Assembly (NCBI RefSeq): GCF_963678635.1
Contig: NC_087062.1
Location: 88,761,845-88,825,844 of the forward strand
Reading direction: 5' to 3'
Length of the DNA: 64,000 nucleotides
DNA from: Symsagittifera roscoffensis
Taxonomy: Eukaryota; Xenacoelomorpha; Acoela; Convolutidae
The position numbers and the translations under genes were made by a program. The notes beneath the pieces were generated by a model. It saw only the letters and a list, made by a program, of their open reading frames with translations, had not been told where the DNA came from and ran no database searches. This document shows, in pieces, positions 10,852 to 20,700 of the stretch; the stretch's first letter is position 1; every line of letters starts with the position of its first letter.

Positions 10852-11007
10852 TTTTACGGGCTTTAAAATTCAAATGAATGATATTAAGATGTCGTTTTTG
10901 GATTAAGAAACGTTGTTCTTTGATTGAAAAAAGTTTAATCGGTTTATAAAAAGCCAATTAAGTTGGAACGTAGCAATTAGTTTTCAAGTTGTTAGTGACG
11001 GAGAATA

Positions 11008-11040
11008 CTTGCCATATTTCGAAGGGCGAAATATGGCAAG
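11008..11040. repeat. Boundary hairpin before satellite (copy A)
   Basis: CTTGCCATATTTCG is followed by AAGGG and CGAAATATGGCAAG: a perfect 14-bp stem with a 5-base loop. Satellite monomers begin on the very next base. The same structure, with one mismatch, stands at 17724-17756 before the second array. Confidence 0.85.
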
Positions 11041-14000
11041 TCTTTTCTTAAGTCGCACCGTCAGTCTTTTCTTAAGTCGCGCCGTCAGTCTTTTCTTAAG
11101 TCGCGCCGTCAGTCTTTTCCTAAGTCGCGCCGCTTAAGTTTTTTTTAAGTCGCACCGTCAGTCTTTTCTTAAGTCGCGCCGTCAGTCTTTTCTTAAGTCG
11201 CGCCGTCAGTCTTTTCTTAATTCGCGCGATTTAGTTTTTTTTTAAGTCGCACCGTCAGTCTTTTCTTAGGTCGCGCCGCTTAGGTCTTTTCTTAAGTCGC
11301 GCCGCTTGGGTCTTTTCTTAAGTCGCACCGTCAGTCTTTTCTTAAGTCGCGCCGCTTAGGTCTTTTCTTAAGTCGCGCCGCTTAAGTCTTTTCTTAAGTC
11401 GCGCCGTCAGTTTTTACTTCAGTCGCGCCGCTTAAGTCTTTTCTTAAGTCGCACCTTCAGTATTTTCTTAAGTCGCGCCGCTTAAGTCTTTTCTTAAGTC
11501 GCCCCGTCAGTCTTTTCTTAAGTCGCGCCGCTTAAGTCTTTTCATAAGTCGCACCGTCAATTTTTTGTTAGGTCGCGCCGCCTAGGTCTTTTCTTAAGTC
11601 GCGCCGCTTAAGTCTTTTCTTAAGTCGCGCCGCTTGAGTCTTTTCTTATGTCGCGCCGTCAGCCTTTTCTTAAATTGCGCCGCTTAAATCTTTTCTTAAA
11701 TCTCGCCGCTTAAGTCTTTTCTTAAGTCGCTCCGCTTAAGTCTTTTCTTAAGTCGCGCCGCTTAAGTCTTTTTTTTTTTAAGTCGCGCCGCTTAAGTCTT
11801 TTCTTAAGTCGCACCGCTTAAGTCTTTTCTTAAGTCGCACCGTCAGTTTTTTCTTAAGTCGTGCCGCTCAGGTCTTTTCTTATGTCACGCCCCTTAAGTC
11901 TTTTCTGAAGTCGCGCCGTCAGTCTTTTCTTAAGTCGCGCCGCTTAAGTCTTTTCTTAAGTCGCGCCGTCAGTCTTTTCTTAAGTCGCGCCGCTTAAGTC
12001 TTTTCTTAAGTCGCGCCGCTTAAGTCTTCTCTTAAATCGCGCCGCTCAAGTGTTTTCTTAAGTCGCACCGCTTAAGTCTTTTCTTAAGTCGCACCGTCAG
12101 TCTTTTCTTAAATCGCGCCGCTCAGGTCTTTTCTTATGTCGCGCCACTTAAGTCTTTTCTGAAGTCGCGCCGCTTAAGTTTTTTCCTAAGTCGCGCCGTC
12201 CGTTTTTTCTTAAGTCGCGCCGCTTAAATTTTTTCTTAAGTCGCGTCGCTTAAATCTTTTCTTAAGTCGCGCCACTTAAATCTTCTCTTAAGTCGCGCCG
12301 CTTAAGTCTTTTTTTTAAGTCGCGCCGTCACTCTTTTCTTAAGTCGCGCCGCTTAAATCTTTTCTTGAGTCGCACGGTCAGTATTTTGTTAGGTCGCGCC
12401 GCTTAGGTCTTTTCTTAAGTCGCGCCGCTTAAGTCTTTTCTTAAGTCGCGCCGCTTAAGTCTTTTTTTTTTAAAGTCGCGCCGCTTAAGTCTTTTCTTAA
12501 GTCGCACCGCTTAAGTCGTTTCTTAAGTCGCACCGTCAGTCTTTTACTAAGTCGCGCCGCTCAGGTCTTTTCTTAAGTCGCGCCACTTAAGTCTTTTCTG
12601 AAGTCGCGCCACTTAAGTCTTTTCCTAAGTCGCGCCGTCAGTCTTTTCTTAAGTCGCGCCGCTCGGGTCTTTTCTTATGTCGCGCCACTTAAGTCTATTC
12701 TGAAGTCGCGTCGCTTAAGTTTTTTCCTAAGTCGCGCCGTCAGTCTTTTCCTAAGTCGCGCCGCTTAAGTTTTTTTTAAGTCGCACCGTCAGTCTTTTCT
12801 TAAGTCGCGCCGTCAGTCTTTTCTTAAGTCGCGCCGTCAGTCTTTTCTTAATTCGCGCGATTTAGTTTTGTTTTAAGTCGCACCGTCAGTCTTTTCTTAA
12901 GTCGTGCCGCTTAGGTCTTTTCTTAAGTCGCGCCGCTTAAGTCTTTTCTTAAGTTGCACCGTCAGTCTTTTCATAAATCGCGCCGCTCAGGTCTTTTATT
13001 ATGTCGCGCCACTTAAGTCTTTTCTGAAGTCGCGCCGCTTAAGTTTTTTCCTAAGTCGCGCCGTCAGTCTTTTCTTACGTCGCGCCGCGTAAATTTCTTT
13101 TAATTACTCATCAGAACTACACTTCTTAAGTCGCGCCGTCAGTTTTTTCTTCAGTCGCGCCGCTTAAGTCTTTTCTTAAGTCGCACCGTCAGTATTTTCT
13201 TAAGTCGCGCCGCTTAAGTCCTTTCTTCTGCCGCTCAGGTCTTTTCTTATGTCGCGCCACTTAAGTCTTTTCTGAAGTCGCGCCGTCAGTCTTTTCTTAA
13301 GTCGCGCCGCTTAAGTCTTTTCTTAAGTCGCGCCGTCAGTCTTTTCTTAAGTCGCGCCGCTTAAGTCTTTTCTTAAGTCGCGCCGCTTAAGTCTTTTCTT
13401 AAATCGCGCCGCTTAAGTGTTTTCTTAAGTCGCACCGCTTAAGTCTTTTCTTAAGTCGCACCGTCAGTCTTTTCTTAAATCGCGCCATTCAGGTCTTTTC
13501 TTATGTCGCGCGACTTAAGTCTTTTCTGAAGTCGCGCCGCTTAAGTTTTTTCCTAAGTCGCGCCGTCCCTTTTTTCTCAAGTCGCGCCGCTTGAATTTTT
13601 TCTTAAGTCGCGTCGCTTAAATCTTTTCTTAAGTCGCGCCACTTAAATCTTTTCTTAAGTCGCGCCGCTTAAGTCTTTTTTTTTAAGTCGCGCCGTCACT
13701 CTTTTCTTAAGTCGCGCCGCTTAAATCTTTTCTTGAGTCGCACGGTCAGTATTTTGTTAGGTCGCGCCGCTTAGGTCTTTTCTTAAGTTGCGCCGCTTAA
13801 GTCTTTTCTTAAGTCGCGCCGCTTAAGTCTTTTTTTTTGAAGTCGCGCCGCTTAATTCTTTTCTTAAGTCGCACCGCTTAAGTCGTTTCTTAAGTCGAAC
13901 CGTCAGTCTTTTACTAAGTCGCGCCGCTCAGGTCTTTTCTTAAGTCGCGCCACTTAAGTCTTTTCTGAAGTCGCGCCGCTTAAGTCTTTTCCTAAGTCGC

Positions 14001-14460
14001 GCCGTCAGTCTTTTCTTAAGTCGCGCCGCTCAGGTCTTTTCTTATGTCGCGCCACTTAAGTCTTTTCTGAAGTCGCGTCGCTAAAGTTTTTTCCTAAGTC
14101 GCGCCGTCAGTCTTTTCCTAAGTCGCGCCGCTTAAGTTTTTTTTAAGTCGCACCGTCAGTCTTTTCTTAAGTCGCGCCGTCAGTCTTTTCTTAAGTCGCG
14201 CCGTCAGTCTTTTCTTAATTCGCGCGATTTAGTTTTGTTTTAAGTCGCACCGTCAGTCTTTTCTTAAGTCGTGCCGCTTAGGTCTTTTCTTAAGTCGCGC
14301 CGCTTAAGTCTTTTCTTAAGTTGCACCGTCAGTCTTTTCTTAAATCGCGCCGCTCAGGTCTTTTCTTATGTCGCGCCACTTAAGTCTTTTCTGAAGTCGC
14401 ACCGCTTAAGTTTTTTCCTAAGTCGCGCCGTCAGTTTTTTCTTAAGTCGCGCCGCTTAAA
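11041..14460 (+). repeat. Satellite array 1, 24/26-bp monomers
   Basis: Tandem monomers share a core CTTTTCTTAAGTCGCGCCG and end either in TCAGT (24 bp) or CTTAAGT/CTTAGGT/CTTAAAT/CTCAGGT (26 bp). The array is markedly GC-richer than its surroundings. A higher-order tandem duplication of 1367 bp is visible (unit about 11758-13124 against 13125-14491). At 13090-13124 a fragment of the duplicon left edge (AAATTTCTTTTAATTACTCA and onward to ACACTTC) is embedded in the array. Open frames across the array are translations of the repeat and not genes. Confidence 0.95.
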
Positions 14461-15262
14461 TTTCTTTTAATTACTCATCAGAACTACACTTCAAAAAATC
14501 AATTCTTAGAGTTAAAGATTTTTAATTTATTTCCTAAGCAAGATTGTATGTTTTTTCGGCAACATTAAATACGCATAATCAAGTTTTTACCAAATCTTTT
14601 TATCAAATTGAAAAATGATGACAAAACTGTGAAATCAAATAAACTACTGCTTCTGAAACATTTTGATCGCATTTCAGCAGCAAATTTTCATTTGTTTCTT
14701 TTGTAATGTTAAGTTGCCTTTCTACGCTTGAAAAGAATTATGCCTAAGGTTAACCGGCAAAACCCAGTTCCGATCTAAAGACAAAACGTGTGATTATGGC
14801 TCGCAGCTGTGTTATTGGTTTTTTAACCTAAATTTGAGGTTTTTTCCAGAAAGTGGACTGAAACAAGATACTAACGTAAATTCGATTAAATGAAAAGGGT
14901 AAAAAATAATAGGCCATTGATTACATTATTTTTCCCAAACCTTGTTTCTCGGCAAGAATTCAAAATCTTTTTGTTTCTATCAGAGCGAGCTATTAGTTTT
15001 TCAAGGTCTCAACAACACACCTTGAAATTTTTTTTAATTTTTCGATTTTTGGTAGTTACTTTTCCATTGTCGCCCAGTAATAATACAGCTTTACATCAAA
15101 GCATTTTTTCAACATAATTTTCTCTTGAAAGAATGAATTACGAACTGGTTAGAGCATTTTTGATTCTATTTAGATTCTAAATGCCAACAAAGTTTTGAAA
15201 ATTTCCACTTTACTCGAACGCTTTTTTACATCAACAAAATTGGCTAAACTTTTAGTTTTCAG

Positions 15263-15449
15263 TATCAAAAAATTGAATAAAAACACCAAACTGATGAAGG
15301 CTACGGGCTCTAAGTTAAAAACTCAAGCATCAAGCCTGGACTTCGCTCAGACAATTGATGGAATTCAAACTTTAATGGAATTCGTTTCAGCGGCCTTAAC
15401 GTGTTTGTCATCGGATTCCAGAGAAACAAATAATTTGCCAGAAAGTTGT
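15263..15449 (+). CDS. Candidate exon, duplicon B copy of 9085-9271
   Basis: Same acceptor (TTTTCAG) and possible donor (GTAGGT) as copy A, with the same peptide. A single synonymous change (TCG to TCA, serine) was noticed relative to A. Not recognised as any family. Confidence 0.25.
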
Positions 15450-15852
15450 GTAGGTATCTTCTGATTCTAAATTCCAGTGATAAGTTCCTCTAAAATATAC
15501 ACATCATGTGTCTGTAAATTTATGAAATTACTGGTTACAATTTTCGCTATAGTGTAAAATCGAGCATTGGAGTTAAATGAAAAATATGAACGCTTTTGCA
15601 AGGTCTCAAAACCACAGCTTTCACGAAAGTTCATTTTGCGACAATTTTCGTAGTTCAGAAACAATTTCTAATGAAAACTACAGTAAAAATCATCCATATG
15701 TTCGTTTTGTTGATTAGGTTCATTCTTGCCGATTTGTGCTTGTAAAACAGCTTCATCATATTTACCAAATTCTACAAATACTCCATATTGTGTAAATAAA
15801 GTTAATTTGAATCAAACATTACAACTTTAGTCAACATAAATTTATATTCAAA

Positions 15853-17567
15853 ATGCGTGCTATTCAATCCATATTCGTTTTCTTACTTTTTCTGATATTT
15901 GATGAAGCATTCGGCCGAAAACGAACAATTGAGGATCTTATGAGAAGCAGGCCCACTCGGTTTAACAAAAAAATTGATCTTACTAAACGAGAAAAGGCCA
16001 TTCTCGATTTAGTCAACAGTCAAAAAAATCATTATTATTCCATGCAGCAGGCTCATGCGCAAAAAAGAAGGTCAGCAACAAATTAATTTGAGTCAGGCTC
16101 ACATTGTTCAAAAATTATCGAAAAGGTCACGAATTACTTATAGATGTTTTACTAGTTCAGAATCTCAAAAATCGACATAACTTCTCATAGACTTTTAAAG
16201 AGTCTGAGACCACGTTTATGTTTCAAAAAAAAGAAAATGAAAAAAAATATATTAAGCCTCAGGGTAACCTGGGGCTGTCCTTAGTTTTTTTTCGATTACT
16301 TTCTCTTCACACGCAATGTCAAATACAAAATGATGACGGATTATTTGGATCAACTAAACAATTTCATTAATGAGTCATCTTTTCTTTTGAATTCTTTTTT
16401 GGCACTAGCACAGAAATCGGCAAATCTCCTACCATTTAAAAATTATCGTTTGATGCTATGCTGAGGTGTTATCTATAAATTGGGAGGAAAAAACTCAAGA
16501 TTAAAAAAAAGCTTTATTTTTAAGGGCAGCAGTCGTTGAACTGCCACACGCATTAAGATAGAAATTTTGTTGTATAGCTATTGGCTCAAGGCCAAGAACA
16601 ACAAGATTGCTCGTACCAGGGCGAAGCCCTGAATGTTCCGACTGCCTTTTAAGGTTTATGGAACAGCAGTAAAAGCATTAAAAAAATAAATGAAATAAAA
16701 TAAAATGAAATTTTTTTCTAAAATTTAAAATTTTTGTGAAAATCATCCTCCCACACGCCATATGAAGTACAAAAAGAAAGATTTCGTTCCTTGTAACAAA
16801 TCAATTATGGCAAATAAGCTTCGTTCAACCAATTTGGAACGATTTTATTGACGGATTAAATCTCCGCTTACGCTTTAATAGCGCGAATTATATCGCGCGT
16901 TAATTGTCCCAAATTGGTCAAAATGGCCAAAATGGCAATCTTTAAACCCTCATATTTCTACGAAAAATGATCACAGGTGAAATATCTTTTCAAATTTAAG
17001 CTCATGACAACAATACCTTTCGAATCATATTTAAAAAATTTCGTCAAAAATGGCTAGTTAAAAAGTCGAAATTTGTCTGAAGAAAAAAAAAACCCCCACC
17101 CCGAGCACAAATATTCCGTTACTTTCGTATCGAAAGTCGGAACAATAATTACCGTGCTTTTCGATGCTGCCACGTCGAAGCCAATCTACATGTGGTTCAG
17201 TGAAATCAAACTTTTACGAAAGTTACAGTTTTTATTTAAGCCACGGAAATGGGCGAATGGCCCATAGTTTAATCCTTAGCTCAGTCCCATACAGAATTGT
17301 GACCAAATCATGGCTGAAAAACTTCTAAATTTCAACTTTCACTTTTGTTTTGCTAGGTAAAAAACTGAGAACCCAAACAAGAAGCGTTGGTCTTTCACGA
17401 AGACAATGAACGCGTGGTTTGTGTGGGCCAAATGCGAGACTGACACCGAGTGTGAACACAAATGCAGAGACGGCACTAAACTGTACATAAGTCCCTTCTC
17501 TCGCGTTTGCACCATAGAGGGAATTTGCAGATCAATTGGGTGCATCTGTGCTTGTGGACAGTTATAA
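15853..17567 (+). pseudogene. Eight-cysteine peptide gene, copy B (stop at start of exon 2)
   Basis: Exon 1 (15853-16070) is the same as copy A, with signal peptide, pro-region and the AG|GTCAGC donor. The expected exon 2 (17357-17567) keeps all eight cysteines, but its first bases are GTAAAAAAC where A has GATCAAAAC. With the conserved phase-2 junction this creates an in-frame TAA as the second codon of exon 2. No nearby in-frame alternative acceptor is evident. The intron is 1286 bases because of the MITE insertion. An AATAAA lies at 17672-17677. Probably non-functional; an unusual splice choice cannot be excluded from sequence alone. Confidence 0.7.
16599..17145 (+). mobile_element. MITE-like family 1, best-preserved single-arm copy, inserted in intron of B
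   Basis: Copy A reads GCCAAGAATACTAATTACCG at the homologous place (about 10423-10442). Copy B has ~547 extra bases between GCCAAGAA and TAATTACCG. The insert starts CAACAAGATTGCTCGTACC with a CAGGGCGAAGCCCTG hairpin and ATGTTCCGACTGCC. It ends TTACTTTCGTATCGAAAG and AGTCGGAACAA, so short inverted ends (TTCCGACT / AGTCGGAA) are present. The empty site in A defines the limits to within a few bases. It encodes no protein. Confidence 0.8.
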
Positions 17568-17723
17568 TTTTACGGGCTTTAAAATTCAAATGAATGATAT
17601 TAAGATGTCGTTTTTGGATTAAGAAACGTTGTTCTTTGATTGAAAAAAGTTTAATCGGTTTATAAAAAGCCAATAAAGTTGGAACCTAGCAATTAGTTTT
17701 CAAGTTGTTAGTGACGGAGAGTA

Positions 17724-17756
17724 CTTGCCATATTTTGAAGGGCGAAATATGGCAAG
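17724..17756. repeat. Boundary hairpin before satellite (copy B)
   Basis: Same 14-bp stem hairpin as at 11008-11040 with one mismatch (CATATTTTG against CGAAATATG). Satellite monomers follow immediately at 17757. Confidence 0.8.
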
Positions 17757-20700
17757 TCTTTTCTTAAGTCGCGCCGTCAGTCTTTTCTTAAGTCGCGCCG
17801 CTTAAGTTTTTTTTTTAAGTCGCACCGTCAGTCTTTTCTTAAGTCGCGCCGTCAGTCTTTTCTTAAGTCGCGCCGTCAGTCTTTTCCTAAGTCGCGCCGC
17901 TTAAGTTTTTTTTAAGTCGCACCGTCAGTCTTTTCTTAAGTCGCGCCGTCAGTCTTTTCTTAAGTCGCGCCGTCAGTCTTTTCTTAAGTCGCGCCGCTTA
18001 AGTTTTTTTTAAGTCGCACCGTCAGTCTTTTCTTAAGTCGCGCCGTCAGTCTTTTCTTAAGTCGCGCCGCTTAAGTCTTTTCTTAAGTTGCACCGTCAGT
18101 TTTTTCTTAAGTCGCGCCGCTTGGGTCTTTTCTTAAGTCGCACCGTCAGTCTTTTCTTAAGTCGCGCCGCTTAGGTCTTTTCTTAAGTCGCGCCGCTTAA
18201 GTCTTTTCTTAAGGCACGCCGTCAGTTTTTTCTTCAGTCGCGCCGCTTAATTCTTTTCTTAAGTCGCACCGTCAGTTTTTTCTTAAGTCGAGCCGCTTAA
18301 GTCTTTTCTTAAGTCGCTCCGTCAGTCTTTTCTTAAGTCGCGCCTCTTAAGTCTTTTCATAAGTCGCGCCGCTTAAGTCTTTTCTTAAGTCGTGCCGTCA
18401 GTGTTTTCTTAAGTCGCGCCGCTTAAGTCTTTTCTTAAGTCGCGCCGTCAGTTTTTTCTTCAGTCGCGCCGCTTAATTATTTTCTTAAGTCGCACCGTCA
18501 GTCTTTTCTTAAGTCGCGCCGCTTAAGTCTTTTCTTAAGTCGCTCCGTCAGTCTTTTCTTAAGTCGCGCCTCTTAAGTCTTTTCATAAGTCGCGCCGCTT
18601 AAGTCTTTTCTTAAGTCGTGCCGTCAGTGTTTTCTTAAGTCGCGCCGCTTAAATCTTTTCTTAAGTCGCACCGTCAATTTTTTGTTAGGTCGCGCCGCTT
18701 AGGTTTTTTCTTAAGTCGCGCCGCTTAAGTCTTTTCTTAAGTCGCGCCGCTTGAGTCTTTTCTTATGTCGCGCCGTCAGCCTTTTCTTAAATCGCGCCGC
18801 TTAAATCTTTTCTTAAATCGCGCCGCTTAAGTCTTTTCTTAAGTCGCGCCGCTTAAGTCTTTTCTTAAGTCGCGCCGCTTAAGTCTTTTTTTTAAGTCGC
18901 GCCGCTTAAGTCTTTTCTTAAGTCGCACCGCTTAAGTCTTTTCTTAAGTCGCTCCGTCAGTCTTTTCTTAAGTCGCGCCTCTTAAGTCTTTTCATAAGTC
19001 GCGCCGCTTAAGTCTTTTCTTAAGTCGTGCCGTCAGTGTTTTCTTAAGTCGCGCCGCTTAAATCTTTTCTTAAGTCGCACCGTCAATTTTTTGTTAGATC
19101 GCGCCGCTTAGGTCTTTTCTTAAGTCGCGCCGCTTAAGTCTTTTCTTAAGTCGCGCCGCTTGAGTCTTTTCTTATGTCGCGCCGTCAGCCTTTTCTTAAA
19201 TTGCGCCGCTTAAATCTTTTCTTAAATCGCGCCGCTTAAGATTTTTCTTAAGTTGCGCCGCTTAAGTCTTTTCTTAAGTCGCGCCGCTTATGTCTTTTTT
19301 TAAAGTCGCGCTGCTTAAGTCTTTTCTTAAGTCGCACCGCTTAAGTCTTTTCTTAAGTCGCACCGTCAGTCTTTTCTTATGTCGCGCCACTTAAGTCTTT
19401 TCTGAAGTCGCGCCGTCAGTCTTTTCTTAAGTCGCGCCGCTTAAGTCTTTTCTTGAGTCGCGCCGTCAGTCTTTTCTTAAGTCGCGCCGCTTAAATCTTT
19501 TCTTAAGTCGCACCGTCAATTTTTTGTTAGGTCGCGCCGCTTAAGTCTTTTCTTAAGTCGCGCCGCTTAATTCTTTTCTTAAGTCGCGCCGCTTGAGTCT
19601 TTTTTTAAGTTGCGCCGTCAGTCTTTTCATAAGTCACGCCGCTTAGGTCTTTTCTTAAGTCGCGTGGCTTAAGTCTTTTCTTAAGTCGCGTGGCTTAAGT
19701 CTTTTCTTAAGTCGCGCCGTCAGTCTTTTCTTAAGTCGCGTGGCTTAAGTCGTTTCTTAAGTCGCGCCGCTTAAGTCTTTTCTTAAGGCGCGTGGCTTAA
19801 GTCTTTTCTTAAGTCGCGCCGCTTAAATCTTTTTTTTTAAGTCGCGCCGCTTAAGTCTTTTCTTAAGTCGCGCCGCTTAAGTCTTTTCTTAAGTCGCGCC
19901 GCTTAAGTCTTTTTTTTAAGTCGCGCCGCTTAAGTCTTTTCTTAAGTCGCACCGCTTAAGTCTTTTCTTAAGTCGCACCGTCAGTCTTTTCTTATGTCGC
20001 GCCACTTAAGTCTTTTCTGAAGTCGCGCCGCTTAAGTCTTTTTTTTTAAGTCGCGCCGCTTAAGTCTTTTCTTAAGTCGCACCGCTTAAGTCTTTTCTTA
20101 AGTCGCACCGTCAGTCTTTTCTTATGTCGCGCCACTTAAGTCTTTTCTGAAGTCGCGCCGTCAGTCTTTTCTTAAGTCGCGCCACTTAAGTCTTTTCATG
20201 AGTCGCGCCGTCAGTCTTTTCTTAAGTCGCGCCGCTTAAATCTTTCTTAAGTCGCACCGTCAATTTTTTGTTAGGTCGCGCCGCTTAGGTCTTTTCTTAA
20301 GTCGCGCCGCTTAAGTCTTTTCTTAAGTCGCGCCGCTTGAGTCTTTTCTTATGTCGCGCCGTCAGCCTTTTCTTAAATCGCACCGCTTAAGTCTTTTCTT
20401 AAGTCGCACCGTCAATTTTTTGTTAGGTCGCGCCGCTTAGGTCTTTTCTTAAGTCGCACCGCTTAAGTCTTTTCTTAAGTCGCGCCGCTTAAGTCTTTTT
20501 TTTAAGTCGCGCCGCTTAAGTGTTTTCTTAAGTCGCACCGCTTAAGTCTTTTCTTAAGTCGCACCGTCAATTTTTTGTTAGGTCGCGCCGCTTAGATCTT
20601 TTCTTAAGTCGCGCCGCTTAAGTCTTTTCTTAAGTCGCGCCGCTTGAGTCTTTTCTTATGTCGCGCCGTCAGCCTTTTCTTAAATCGCGCCGCTTAAATC

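Larger units (their letters stand above)
8256..11040 (+). repeat. Segmental duplicon A (paired with 14463-17756)
   Basis: Begins TTCTTTTAATTACTCATCAG and runs nearly base for base like 14463-17756, with an offset of 6178-6208. Copy B has a small deletion opposite about 8890-8920 and a ~0.55 kb insertion in the intron. The unit contains a candidate exon near 9085-9271, the complete peptide gene A, and at its right edge a 14-bp-stem hairpin directly followed by satellite DNA. Confidence 0.9.
14463..17756 (+). repeat. Segmental duplicon B
   Basis: Second copy of 8256-11040. It is longer because of a ~547-base MITE-like insertion in the intron (16599-17145) and carries a few small deletions. Exon 1 looks identical in both copies. 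The left edge emerges directly from satellite array 1, and the right edge runs through the boundary hairpin into satellite array 2. Confidence 0.9.

Noticed and set aside
10560-10957. Minus-strand open frames opposite exon 2 of copies A and B
   Set aside because: Shadows of the cysteine-rich exon on the other strand; no signal peptide or domain.
12904-14459. Open frames within the satellite (12904-13092, 14271-14459, also 21804-22007)
   Set aside because: They are translations of the tandem monomer (repeated FLKSRRLSLFLS-like text) and depend on repeat phase.
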